Positions 35,496 to 45,383 of a DNA stretch of 64,000 bases are shown here, piece after piece. This stretch comes from Caldalkalibacillus mannanilyticus JCM 10596. Its GTDB lineage: Bacteria; Bacillota; Bacilli; Caldalkalibacillales; JCM-10596. The stretch lies in the NCBI RefSeq assembly GCF_000615945.1, contig NZ_BAMO01000002.1:124001-188000 (forward strand), in the 5' to 3' direction. Numbering within the stretch: position 1 is the stretch's first letter; the number at the start of each line of letters is the position of its first letter. The position numbers and the translations under genes are program-made. Under the pieces are notes generated by a model that ran no database searches, was not told where the DNA came from, and saw only the letters and a list, made by a program, of their open reading frames with translations.

Positions 35496-37031
35496 ATGCC
35501 TATTCAGAAAAGGGCAACACGATTAGTAAAACCAGTACTAAATATGAGTGGGATTAGTAAAACATTCTCAAGTGTAAGCGTTTTGAAAAATGTTCAAATA
35601 GAGCTTTATCCGGGGGAAGTACATGCCTTAATGGGGAAAATGGTGCGGAAAATCAACGTTTATGAAAATCCTAGCCGGTATTCATAGCCTGATGAGGGTG
35701 GCACGATCTACATGAATGGTGAGCCTATAAGCTGGAAAAGCCCCGTAGAGGCACGTGATAAAGGGATAGGTGTTGTTCATCAGGAGTTAAATCTTTCCCC
35801 TAATCTTACCATTAGTGAAAACATTTTAATGGGCACCAAATTCCCTAAAAATCGTTTTGGAATGGTGAAGTGGAATGTGGTTCATGAGCAAGGAAGAAAG
35901 GTTTTAGAGTCAATGGGGTCGGATCTAAATCCACGTCAACTGGTTTCAACCCTGAGTGTGGCTCAACAACAAATGGTTGAGATTGCACGGGCGTTAGCAT
36001 TTAAAGCAGAAGTCTTAATCATGGATGAACCGACAGCATCGTTAACGGATAGAGAGATTAATAAACTTTTTGAGATTATTGAAGACTTAAAGCGTCAAGG
36101 TGTAGCCATTGTTTACATCTCTCACAGAATGGACGAGATTTTTAGAATTTCTAATCGGTATACCGTTTTACGAGATGGAGAATGGATTGCAAGTGGTCCC
36201 ATTGAAGAAACCAATCCAGACCATCTGGTAAAACTAATGGTAGGGAGAGATTTAAAAGATTTATTTAACCGAACGAGATTATCAGCTCCTGTAAAAAAAT
36301 CCGTTTCACCTGTATTAGAAGTGAAGAATGTTTCGGATAACACAATAGTAAAGGATGTTTCGTTTAAGATTTTCCCAGGTGAAATTGTTGGCTTGGCAGG
36401 TTTAGTTGGGGCAGGGAGAACAGAATTAGTTCGAGCTCTATTTGGGGTATCAGGAATGACAAAGGGTGAGGTCTATGTTGATGGACAGCCTGTAACCATT
36501 AAATCCCCCCGTGATGCGATTACTTACGGCATTGCCCATGTACCTGAAAGTAGGAAGGAACAAGGATTATTTCTATCCATGTCTGTAAAAGAAAATATAG
36601 TGATGGCAGAGCTACAGAAGCACTGTACATCTGGGGTGATTAGCTGGAAAAAAGTAAATGAGCGTGCGGACAAATTTATCCATGATTTACATATAAAAAT
36701 AGCCTCGCCTGAACAACCGATATCCAATTTAAGTGGAGGAAATCAGCAGAAGGCAGTCATTGCCAGATGGCTATCTATTTCCCCTAAAGTATTGTTGTTA
36801 GATGAACCGACGCGGGGCGTTGACATTGGAGCGAAAACAGAGATTCACAAAATCATCTCCAAACTGGCAGAACAAGGGCTAGCTGTCATCATGATTTCTT
36901 CAGAATTGCCAGAGATTTTAGGGGTAAGTGATAGGATTCTAGTTATGAATGAGGGCAAATTAAATGGGGAACTGGATATTAAAGAAGCAACCCAGGAAAA
37001 AATTATGAGCTTAGCAACAGGAGGGAAATAG
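35496..37031 (+). CDS. rbsA: Ribose-type ABC transporter ATPase (three one-base deletions)
   Basis: Duplicated ABC ATPase of the RbsA/MglA class, about 512 residues after repair. The first Walker A is disrupted: the DNA from 35630 reads like MGENGAGKSTFMKILAGIHS only if one G is added at 35633-35636, one G at 35647-35648 and one C at 35688-35689. Thereafter the frame is intact: LSVAQQQMVEIARAL, LIMDEPTASLT, then the second domain with GLVGAGRTELVRALFG, LSGGNQQKAVIARWL and LLLDEPTRGVDIGAKTE. Three compensating deletions within 60 bases point to base-calling errors. Confidence 0.9.
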
Positions 37032-37035
37032 AGCA

Positions 37036-38018
37036 ATGAAACCAACTCTAGAATCTAATTCACGGTCACGGGGAGTGAATCTAGGTCATCTTGCTTATGT
37101 TTTGTGGAATCGATTAGGAATGATATTTATTCTTGTTTTATTATGTGCCGTACTTTCTTTCACTGCACCAAACTTTTTAGATTCAGCCAATTTAATGAAC
37201 GTCCTAAAGCAAGTTCGATTATTGCTATCCTAGCAGCTGGTATGACCATTGTTATTTTAACTGGTGGAATAGACTTATCTGTTGGCTCGACCGTTGCTTT
37301 ATCTGGAGTGATCTCTGTTATGATCTCGGCAGCTGGGGTCAATCCTTTTCTTGCAATGGCAGCTGGAGTAGCTGTTGGGTATGCGGTTGGCTTTATTAAT
37401 GGATTTTTCATAGCAAAGGCAAATCTACCAGCCTTTATCGTTACACTTGGGAGCTTTACCTACGTTCGGGGACTTGCCTATGTTATTAGTGCTGGTTACC
37501 CTATTGTTCTCTATTCTGAACACTTCAAATTTATTGGTGCTGGAAACATTTTAGGGGTTCCATTCCCTATTTATATCATGTTATTTGTGTATGCTGTGAT
37601 GTTTTGGATGTTAAATTATACGATGTTTGGTCGTCATATTTACGCAATTGGTGGAAATGAGGAAGCTGCTCGCTTAACAGGAATTAAGGTGAAAAGTACA
37701 TTAATTAATGTGTATTCCATTAGTGGACTATTAGCCGGATTAGGTGGAATTGTGTTAGCAGGAAGACTCTATTCAGGTCAACCGACAGCTGGTCAAATGT
37801 ATGAATTAGATGCGATTGCGGCGGTTATTTTAGGTGGTACGAGCTTCACTGGTGGTGTTGGTAAAATACAAGGAACGATCATAGGAGTGTTAATTATGGG
37901 AGTGATTAGCAATGGATTAACTCTTATGGATGTAAACTATTATTGGCAGCTAGTTGTCAAAGGTGGAGTTATCGTTGCTGCGGTATTACTTGATAGATTA
38001 AGAGCAAAGGCTGCTTGA
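37036..38018 (+). CDS. rbsC: Ribose-type ABC transporter permease (one frameshift)
   Basis: Polytopic inner-membrane permease of about 327 residues. The N-terminal frame ends at NLMNVLKQ; one missing base at about 37214 (CAAGTTCG, expected CAAGCTTCG) restores QASIIAILAAGMTIVILTGGIDLSVGS, the family hallmark. Later motifs are intact: GFINGFFIAKANLPAFIVTLG, YAIGGNEEAARLTGI and GGTSFTGGVGKIQGT. It overlaps nothing and starts 4 bases after rbsA. A terminator follows. Confidence 0.9.
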
Positions 38019-38044
38019 TTAAAAAATCAACAAGAGTACAGAAA

Positions 38045-38088
38045 TAGGCTAATCCATCTTTCATTCTGATGGATCAGCCTATTTCTGT
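38045..38088. terminator. Terminator between rbsC and the convergent MFS gene
   Basis: AATAGGCTAATCCATC and GATGGATCAGCCTATT pair around TTTCATTCT. It closely resembles the terminator at 29070. Confidence 0.8.
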
Positions 38089-38096
38089 GTTCTTAT

Positions 38097-39376
38097 CTAA
38101 GCTTTCTCAGAGAGAGGAGAAACCACATCTGCTCTCTTGGAGAGAAGGTAAGCATAATAATAAGCACAGGATGAGAGAGTGGCTAGTACAAGATTTGCAA
38201 GGGTAAGGACATAATAGCTTTCAAAAAGATCAAAGGTAATTCCTCCAAGAGAAGCCCCCAAAATCGCTCCAAATTGATGAAAAATGAGTAAGAAACTGAT
38301 GTTGCGAGCCGTGTTTCCAGTAGATGCCTCTCCGGCTACAAGCAATCCCCCAGGAATCGCACCAAGAAAGCTGACACCAAACAAAAAAGCAAATAGAATG
38401 GGGTTAATTCCTACGGTAAAGTAAAGGAAGATAAAGGCAATGACTCGGACAGCATAGAGCCAAGATAGAGCTAAGGTCCTAGACATTCGATCAAGTAAAA
38501 AACCAAATAAAATGGCTCCAGATACTTCTAGTATTCCCAACACTGTTAATGAGGCGCTTTGCACAGCCCCATGGATATGAGTATGCTGCTGCATGGCAAT
38601 AAGGTGCATATCGACCGTTCCCATGTTAAAACCACAAGTAAATAGACCTATCATCACGACCACTAGGACGGGATTCCGAAAGCTCGCGAAGGCCATCAGC
38701 ATTTTTTCTTTGAAGCTTATTGATTCCGCTCCTTCTAAAGGTGAGTGTTCTTTGATAGAGGAGGCAAGAGAAGTGGATTTCTGGTTGTCTTCTGTTTGAT
38801 CCTTAATAAACAATACGATGACTGGAACCATGAGAAAGATAAAAATGAGAGATAGCCAAAACGCAAATTGCCATGTCATCCCGCTCCAGATAAAAATAGG
38901 ACTCATGATGCTAAGCCTAATGGTTGAGCACTGCTAATGATGGTCATTGCTTTCGCACGATGCTGTGTAAACCAAGTTAAGACAAGAATATAATTGGTTG
39001 TGGAGGCAATCCCAATAAGGCCAAGGATCAAGCCAAATCCAACGAGAAAAGCAATAGAATTTTGAAATAATACAATGATGAGATCTCCGATGATGGTAAA
39101 TAAAGCACTCACAATCATCAGTTTTTTTGGACCATAACGATCAGTTAGCCAGCCCCCAACAGAGGTGAAGATGAGAACAACAACCATATTTAAGGACCAA
39201 GTAAAAGCAATAAAGCTCCGGTTGACCCCTAGTTCATTTGTAATATCGATTTGATAATAGGCCAGAACAAAGCGGGTGGCTGCTCCTATAAAGCCATATA
39301 ACCATAAAAAACTCATGATAAACCAAGCGTATTTCTTTTCTCCAAACCATGTTTTTGACGGATACTTCAACTTCAT
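38097..39376 (-). CDS. MFS transporter, oxalate/formate antiporter-like (one frameshift)
   Basis: About 427 residues after repair, twelve predicted membrane segments. N-terminal half: FIMSFLWLYGFIGAATRFVL, RSFIAFTWSLN and GGWLTDRYGPKKLM (the MFS loop motif). The frame breaks near 38913: the minus-strand GGCTTAGCATC lacks an A, and GGCTTAAGCATC joins AQPLGL to SIMSPIFIW. I place the start at ATG 39376, nine bases after AAAAGGA. It diverges from the MocR regulator, a common arrangement in which the regulator controls the transporter. The substrate is unknown. Confidence 0.82.
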
Positions 39377-39514
39377 TGTCATTTTCCTTTTATATCCTTT
39401 CTGCAATCCTTTTTGAAATCATTTTTCTGTTATACTAATTTTATGGAAAATTACAACTATGAAAAGTGTCAATTTACAAGTGTTTTATGGGGTCAGTTAA
39501 AGGGAGGTAAATAA

Positions 39515-40915
39515 ATGATTGAATTTACACCTGCTTTAGAGCATGATGCGGAAAAGCCATTATATTTTCAAATCTATGACTATATCAAAGAGCATATTAT
39601 AACTGGTCAAGTGATGGTAGGGACTCGCTTGCCCTCCATTCGCAGTTTGTCTGATCATTTGAAAGTGAGCCGGAATACGATTGAATCAGCCTATCAGCAG
39701 TTGATTTCAGAAGGATATGTAGAGAGTAAACCGAGAAGTGGACTATATGTTGTCGAGGTTGATCAGGATGTACTAGATCCACACTCTCCATCCCCTGTCC
39801 TGTCGGTGCGAAAGAAGCAAGCACCTGCACAGAGTAAGATTGATTTTCGATATGGGAATGTAGATCAAAAACATTTTCCTATGAAAATATGGAGAAAATG
39901 TGTGCAGCAACGGATGAGTCTTGAGAGTCAGGAGCTTTTTGGTTATGGAGATCCTCAAGGAGAATACGAGCTGCGCCAACAGATTGCCAGTTATCTCTTG
40001 TATTCTAGAGGTGTGGTCTGTACTGCAGAGCAGGTCATCATTGGATCAGGGATTCAGCACCTGCTAAGCTTGTTTACTCATCTTGTGGAACATAAGAAGA
40101 TCGCTGTTGAAAATCCAGGATATGATGTAGTTCCTAAGATATTCAAGGGACATGGCTATCATGTGATACCGATCCCTGTCGATGATCATGGAATTGAAGT
40201 AGCACAGATCGAACAAAGCGAAACAAGAATGGTGTATGTGACACCTTCTCATCAATTTCCTCAAGGGGTAGTCATGCCCATTTCGAGGAGGCTGGAGCTA
40301 TTAAAATGGGCAGAAAAAAGCAAGGGGCTGATTATTGAAGATGATTACGATAGTGAATTTAGGTATGTCGGTAAGCCCATCCCTGCGTTACAAGGCTTAG
40401 ATAAAAATAATAGAGTTGTCTATTTTGGAAGCTTCTCTAAATCATTTCTCCCTTCGCTTCGAATGGGCTACATGGTAGTACCGGAATCATTCGTACATCG
40501 CTATTTGAATCAGTATCTAATTTTTGATAATCCTGTACCTAGTGTTCTTCAGTTGGCTTTAGCACAATTCATGAAAGAAGGGCATTGGATGAGACATATT
40601 AGAAGAATGAGGCGCGTCTATCTTAGGAAGCATCACCTTCTCCTCTCTGCAATCACCCAATATTTTGGAGAAAAAGTACAAGTCATAGGGCAAAATGCAG
40701 GACTACATATCTTATTAGAGGTATATAATGGCATGGAGGAAACTTCTTTAATAGAAAGTGCTTCAAAAAAAGGAGTGAGGGTGTATCCTATTTCCCGTCA
40801 TTTTTACGACTTAGTGCCAAGGAAGCATTCTTATGTTCAAATAGGTTTTGGAGGAGTAGAAGAGGACGAAATAGGCGAAGGAATTAGGCGATTATATGAT
40901 GCTTGGTTTAAATAA
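39515..40915 (+). CDS. MocR/PdxR-type regulator (GntR HTH with aminotransferase-like domain)
   Basis: 466 residues. N-terminal GntR winged helix (YFQIYDYIKEHIITGQVMVG, SRNTIESAYQQLISEGYV), then a class I aminotransferase-like domain with GDPQGEYELRQQIASYLLYS, a PLP-binding Lys in YFGSFSKSFLPSLRMGY and EDDYDSEFRY. Such proteins use PLP to sense amines or amino acids. Two AAGTGT direct repeats 14 bases apart (39464, 39478) in the divergent promoter could be its operator, since MocR proteins often bind direct repeats. The effector is not evident. Confidence 0.92.
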   Translation: MIEFTPALEHDAEKPLYFQIYDYIKEHIITGQVMVGTRLPSIRSLSDHLKVSRNTIESAYQQLISEGYVESKPRSGLYVVEVDQDVLDPHSPSPVLSVRKKQAPAQSKIDFRYGNVDQKHFPMKIWRKCVQQRMSLESQELFGYGDPQGEYELRQQIASYLLYSRGVVCTAEQVIIGSGIQHLLSLFTHLVEHKKIAVENPGYDVVPKIFKGHGYHVIPIPVDDHGIEVAQIEQSETRMVYVTPSHQFPQGVVMPISRRLELLKWAEKSKGLIIEDDYDSEFRYVGKPIPALQGLDKNNRVVYFGSFSKSFLPSLRMGYMVVPESFVHRYLNQYLIFDNPVPSVLQLALAQFMKEGHWMRHIRRMRRVYLRKHHLLLSAITQYFGEKVQVIGQNAGLHILLEVYNGMEETSLIESASKKGVRVYPISRHFYDLVPRKHSYVQIGFGGVEEDEIGEGIRRLYDAWFK

Positions 40916-40942
40916 GGAAGGACATATCATTAGGAGGACTTT

Positions 40943-41614
40943 ATGGAAGAAAGGTTAACTATCGGATGGAAAGAGCTGTTATTGTTTATTATTTATTATT
41001 TATTGTTTCAAGTTGTGATTGGTTTGTTTTTGGGGATTCTTGACGCTTTCTTGGGGATTTCAGTGGAACAACAGTTTTTAGTAGGACATTATACTCTTCT
41101 CGTTGACTTTGGCTTCTTTCTTATTCTTTTTTTCTTTTATGGTAAGGTACGTCATTTTGTATTGCAGTCTTTTCAATTTGCACCTATGAAATCGCTTCGT
41201 ACCTATGGTTATATCATTGGAGGGTTGGTTGTCTTTGCCCTGACGCAGTATCTCCTGCTCTTTTTGACAGGGCTAGAATCGGCAGCACAGCAAGGAGAGG
41301 ACTTAGGTATAAAGAATTTAAAAACGACACTTGATTACTCGTTATTCTTTATTGGAGCGGCACTCTTGACTCCATTGAAGGAAGAATTCTTATTCCGAGG
41401 TCTTTTGCATCGCTTTCTAGATTTGAGATATCACTTTCTAGTAGGTTTAGCTGTATCCTCAGTTTTATTTGGTATTTTGCATTTAGGTTTCCCTATATCG
41501 GCTACAATTATGGGAGCTGTCTTTGTCATTTTATATAAAGTGACTCGATCTATTGTTCCTTCGATAGTTCTTCATATGATCTGGAATGCCATTGCGTTTA
41601 TTAGTATCTTGTAG
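40943..41614 (+). CDS. CPBP-family intramembrane metalloprotease
   Basis: 223 residues with about six to seven membrane segments. The catalytic motifs of the CAAX-protease/bacteriocin-processing (Abi) family are present: PLKEEFLFRGLLHR (Glu-Glu-x3-Arg), FGILHLGFP (His) and VLHMIWNAIAF (His-x3-Asn). ATG 40943 follows TAGGAGGACTTT. It is 27 bases after the MocR gene and may be cotranscribed. The substrate is unknown; some members act in bacteriocin self-immunity. Confidence 0.88.
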   Translation: MEERLTIGWKELLLFIIYYLLFQVVIGLFLGILDAFLGISVEQQFLVGHYTLLVDFGFFLILFFFYGKVRHFVLQSFQFAPMKSLRTYGYIIGGLVVFALTQYLLLFLTGLESAAQQGEDLGIKNLKTTLDYSLFFIGAALLTPLKEEFLFRGLLHRFLDLRYHFLVGLAVSSVLFGILHLGFPISATIMGAVFVILYKVTRSIVPSIVLHMIWNAIAFISIL

Positions 41615-41648
41615 GTGGAATGAAAAAAAATAGAGCTTTACATGTAAG

Positions 41649-41686
41649 AAGCTGATTCCTGCTCAAGGCAGAAGTCAGCTTTTTAA
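41649..41686. terminator. Terminator between CPBP protease and bioA
   Basis: AAGCTGA (41649-41655) and TCAGCTT (41675-41681) enclose an imperfect stem followed by a T run. It lies between convergent genes. Confidence 0.7.
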
Positions 41687-41699
41687 AGTGTTTGGGTAA

Positions 41700-43046
41700 T
41701 TATGAATTTGTGACCTGCTGAATGGCTTGCTTCATAATGGCAAGCATAGCTTCTAGCTCACTCTCAGTACTTGCCAGAGGGGGCATGAAGACCAGAGTAT
41801 CTCCCATGGGGCGGGTGAGCATGCCTAATTCTCTCATTTTTAGAGAAGTGTGATACCCCATTCGTTTTGCCCATTCGAAGGGTTCTTTGCTTTCTTTGTT
41901 CTGAACCAATTCCAGCCCCACCATGAGTCCGATCTGACGGATGTTCCCAATATGCTCCAACTGCTGAAATTCTTCTAGGAGGGTGCTGACAAATGTACTT
42001 TTCTCCTGCACCTGAGGAATCAGTTTTTCTTTTTCATATAGCTCTAAATTGGCTAAGGCAACAGCACAGCCTAGTTGATTGCCTGTATAGGAATGGCCAT
42101 GGAAAAATGTCTTTAATTCGGTATAGTCAGCATAAAATGCTTGATAGATTTCTTCTGTGGTCACGGTAGCGGCTACTGGCAGATATCCTCCTGTCAGCAT
42201 TTTTCCCATGGTCATAATGTCAGGGATCACCCCTTCGTGATTGACGGCGAACATTTCACCTGTTCTACCAAATCCAGTAGCGACTTCATCGGTAATGAAG
42301 AGGACGTTGTATTGTCGACAGAGTCTTTCTACACCCTTCAAAAATCCTGACGGCATGACAATCATTCCTCCAGCTCCTTGAATCATCGGCTCGACAATCA
42401 GGGCAGCAATTTCCTCATGATGCTGCTCTAGAACCTGTTGTAGCTCAGCTAGACATTCTTCTCTGCATGTCTCAGGATCACCACTAGGATGGCGATAGGG
42501 GTAGGGATAGGGAACCTTGAAGCTATCAAAGAGAAGAGGCTGATAAACTTTATGAAAGATATCTAAGGCGCCTACACTGACTGCTCCGATTGTGTCCCCA
42601 TGATACCCATTTTTCATGGTAACAAATTTCTTTTTTGAACGGTTTCCTTTGTTATACCAATACTGAAAAGCCATTTTTAAGGCAATTTCCACTGAGGTGG
42701 CGCCACTATCAGAATAGAAGACTCGGGTTAGACCCTCAGGGGTTAAGTGAACTAATTTCTCAGCTAATTCTGTAGCAGGAATGTTAGTCATTCCGAGTAG
42801 GGTAGAGTGAGCAATCATTTCAAGCTGTTGACGGATTGCTTGATCAAGCTCGGCTTTGCGATGACCGTGGGGATTGAGCCAGACGGAAGAAAAACCATCA
42901 TAATATTCCTTTCCCTCTGTATCCTTTACCTTAATCCCTTCTGCACTCTCAATGATTAATGGGTTCTGGTTGTAATCCTTCATTTGTGTAAAGGGAAGCC
43001 ACATATATTTTTTGCTTTTCTCTAGTAATTCTTCGTGTCGAGTCAA
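41700..43046 (-). CDS. bioA: Adenosylmethionine-8-amino-7-oxononanoate aminotransferase
   Basis: Class III aminotransferase, 448 residues from TTG 43046, chosen because AAAGGAGTGATT lies 8 bases upstream; the ATG at 43091 lacks a site. Family markers: [60 protein letters not shown], and the PLP Lys in [15 protein letters not shown]. It converts KAPA to DAPA, the step before BioD. A BirA box lies 70-100 bases upstream, so it is coregulated with bioD-bioB though 15 kb apart. Confidence 0.95.
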   Translation of the reverse strand: MTRHEELLEKSKKYMWLPFTQMKDYNQNPLIIESAEGIKVKDTEGKEYYDGFSSVWLNPHGHRKAELDQAIRQQLEMIAHSTLLGMTNIPATELAEKLVHLTPEGLTRVFYSDSGATSVEIALKMAFQYWYNKGNRSKKKFVTMKNGYHGDTIGAVSVGALDIFHKVYQPLLFDSFKVPYPYPYRHPSGDPETCREECLAELQQVLEQHHEEIAALIVEPMIQGAGGMIVMPSGFLKGVERLCRQYNVLFITDEVATGFGRTGEMFAVNHEGVIPDIMTMGKMLTGGYLPVAATVTTEEIYQAFYADYTELKTFFHGHSYTGNQLGCAVALANLELYEKEKLIPQVQEKSTFVSTLLEEFQQLEHIGNIRQIGLMVGLELVQNKESKEPFEWAKRMGYHTSLKMRELGMLTRPMGDTLVFMPPLASTESELEAMLAIMKQAIQQVTNS

Positions 43047-43116
43047 ACAAATCACTCCTTTTTTTAGGTAAACGCTAACTAAGTTAAACACTAAATTAAG
43101 CGAGTTAATAAAATAA

Positions 43117-43144
43117 GTTAACCATAAAAATTAAAGGGTTAACA
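43117..43144 (-). promoter_or_regulatory. birA box: BirA operator of bioA
   Basis: GTTAAC (43117-43122), 15 bases, GTTAACA (43138-43144), the same geometry as the box at 26470. One outer base of the left half differs from the perfect palindrome. It lies between divergent bioA and an MFS gene and could also affect the latter. Confidence 0.85.
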
Positions 43145-43276
43145 CTTCTTTTTTATCTAATCATGTGCAGCCTTTTACTGTCAATGAAAAGAAATCATTT
43201 TTGTTTTCTCATGTTTCGAAATGCGATAGAATATGAGAGTGATACATGATGCTGATAGAAGTTGAGGGAACGATAC

Positions 43277-44461
43277 ATGGATAAGATGAATAAGCGATTT
43301 TGGATTTTAGTAAGTATTGTAGCCATATCAGGCTTCTCTCAAGGAATGCTTTTGCCCTTGATTGCCGTTATTTTAGAAAAAGGCGGTGTTTCGTCTGCTT
43401 TAAATGGAATTAATGCGACAGCACTATATATTGGGATTTTGTTAGCTGCCCCTTTTATGGAGCATCCTCTGCGCAAATATGGGTATAAACCAATGATTTT
43501 GCTCGGTGGATTGATTGTGGTGATATCCCTTGCTCTATTTCCATTCTGGAAGTCATTTTGGTTCTGGTTTTTCCTGCGTTTCTTAATTGGAGTGGGAGAT
43601 CATGCTCTTCATTTTGGAACGCAGACTTGGATTACTGCCTTTTCTCCTGAGAACAAACGAGGTAGAAATATATCGTTGTATGGCTTGTTTTTTGGAATTG
43701 GATTCGCCGTGGGTCCTCTGATGACTCCATTGGTTTATATTAGTGAGGCACTTCCTTTTATTCTTTCTTCTGTGATGTGCTTATGTGGCTGGCTGTTCAT
43801 TTTCACATTGAAAAATGAGCGACCAGAAGAGGATGAAATGCGATTGAATACCTTAGCCGACACGCTTGGGCGCTTTGCGAAGGCTTGGAGGTATGGCTGG
43901 GTTGCCTTCTTACCACCATTAGGGTATGGTTTCTTAGAGTCTTCTCTAAGTGGGAGCTTTCCTGTTTACGGCTTAAGATTGGGGCTAGAAGTGCGCAATA
44001 TTTCCATTCTTCTGACCGCTTTTGCCATTGGGGGGATTATCACACAGCTTCCTCTTGGAATGCTCAGTGATCGCTGGGGCAGAAGAAGGGTTCTGATGAC
44101 GATTCTATTTTTAGGATTTACTAGTTTTACGCTGGCTAGTTTCTTGGAGTCTTCTGTTTTGGGACTAACGATTTGTATCTTAGTTTCAGGAATGCTAGTA
44201 GGTTCTATTTTTTCACTTGGAATTAGCTATATGGCAGATCTGATGCCAAGAAACTTACTACCTACAGGGAATATTTTTTGTGGGATCTTTTTCAGTATAG
44301 GAAGCTTACTTGGACCTTTTCTTGGAGGGATGTTTATTCAGTTTTTTGAAGGAGTTAGCTTTTTTATGATTATAAGTACGGTTCTGCTGCTTATTTTTAT
44401 AGCGATGGTGAGCTTTAAGGAGAAGGAAAAAGAAGAGCAAACCATGTCAGTGTCATCCTAG
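43277..44461 (+). CDS. MFS transporter
   Basis: 394 residues from ATG 43277 (GAGGGAAC upstream), about twelve membrane segments. The MFS loop motif appears as RKYGYKPMILLGG in the first half and GMLSDRWGRRRVLMT in the second. FLIGVGDHALHFGTQTWI gives a charged or His residue in segment 4-5. The gene shares the divergent region holding the bioA BirA box, but nothing in the sequence links it to biotin. The substrate is unknown. Confidence 0.88.
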   Translation: MDKMNKRFWILVSIVAISGFSQGMLLPLIAVILEKGGVSSALNGINATALYIGILLAAPFMEHPLRKYGYKPMILLGGLIVVISLALFPFWKSFWFWFFLRFLIGVGDHALHFGTQTWITAFSPENKRGRNISLYGLFFGIGFAVGPLMTPLVYISEALPFILSSVMCLCGWLFIFTLKNERPEEDEMRLNTLADTLGRFAKAWRYGWVAFLPPLGYGFLESSLSGSFPVYGLRLGLEVRNISILLTAFAIGGIITQLPLGMLSDRWGRRRVLMTILFLGFTSFTLASFLESSVLGLTICILVSGMLVGSIFSLGISYMADLMPRNLLPTGNIFCGIFFSIGSLLGPFLGGMFIQFFEGVSFFMIISTVLLLIFIAMVSFKEKEKEEQTMSVSS

Positions 44462-44559
44462 ACTGAACGTAGTAGGAAAATAGAGGTAGATCTACGAAAA
44501 TAGTTTAGTGGTATGATAGAGGGATAAAGTTTTAATAGGTGAGAGGAGAGATTGGAGCT

Positions 44560-45354
44560 ATGCAACTAAGTGGAGTATTACATGGGTTAAAGCACCAATA
44601 TGAAGAACCATTACGATATTATCTTTGTCTGGGAGACGAAGAGCATGCACTCAATGATTATTTAGGACAACAGATACAGATTTCATTTGAGGGGAATATT
44701 TACTGTGTCCATTGTGGAAGACAGATCAAGAAATCCTTTAATACAGGAGCCTGTTTTCCCTGCTTTAAAAAGCTGCCAGAGCATGATTTGTGCATTGTTA
44801 AACCTCATCAATGCCATCATGATCAAGGAACCTGTCGAGATGAAGAGTTTGCTCAGACCTATTGCATGATTCCTCATTATGTCTATTTGGCGTTAAGCAG
44901 TGATGTCAAAGTAGGGCTGACTCGTAAAAACAATCAATTCAAACGCTGGGGAGATCAGGGGGCGGTTCAAGCCTTTCCGATTGCTGAGTTGCCTACTCGC
45001 AAGATGGCAGGAGAGCTGGAGATGGCGATAGCAAATCATATCCCTGATAAAACCAACTGGCGGAAAATGCTTCAAGGGAATATTGCTGAAGTTGATTTGG
45101 TACAGGTGCGTGAGGAAATCATTGCTTTAGTACCAGAGGAATTTCAACAGTATATCTTGAAGGAAGAAGAACTGATCCAATATACGTATCCTATCTTAGA
45201 ACAGTTAGAAAAAATCAAATCCTACAATTTGGACAAGCAACCCCTTTTTACAGATCGCTTGATTGGGATTAAGGGTCAATATCTTATGTTTGAACAAGGG
45301 GTCATAAATATGAGAAAATATGCAGGATACCAGCTTTCGATTAAGGTAGAATAG
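44560..45354 (+). CDS. DUF2797 protein
   Basis: 264 residues from ATG 44560; a GTG at 44539 is possible but the purine-rich stretch AGGAGAGATTGGAG fits the ATG. Two Cys clusters likely bind zinc: CVHCGRQIKKSFNTGACFPC and HDLCIVKPHQCHHDQGTC, followed by HYVYLALSSDVKVGLTRKNN. This pattern is that of the DUF2797 family, whose function is not established to my knowledge. It begins a run of closely spaced cobalamin genes, 29 bases before btuF, with no riboswitch in front. Confidence 0.88.
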   Translation: MQLSGVLHGLKHQYEEPLRYYLCLGDEEHALNDYLGQQIQISFEGNIYCVHCGRQIKKSFNTGACFPCFKKLPEHDLCIVKPHQCHHDQGTCRDEEFAQTYCMIPHYVYLALSSDVKVGLTRKNNQFKRWGDQGAVQAFPIAELPTRKMAGELEMAIANHIPDKTNWRKMLQGNIAEVDLVQVREEIIALVPEEFQQYILKEEELIQYTYPILEQLEKIKSYNLDKQPLFTDRLIGIKGQYLMFEQGVINMRKYAGYQLSIKVE

Positions 45355-45383
45355 GTGTGTTAGAGAAGAAGGAGTGAAAGAAG

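Noticed and set aside
43117-44461. MFS gene as a biotin transporter
   Set aside because: Only the shared divergent region with a BirA box suggests it; the sequence is a general MFS protein, unlike BioY.
44461-44560. A second cobalamin riboswitch before DUF2797/btuF
   Set aside because: The conserved GCAGCCCCCGC and GCCAGGAGACC boxes are absent.
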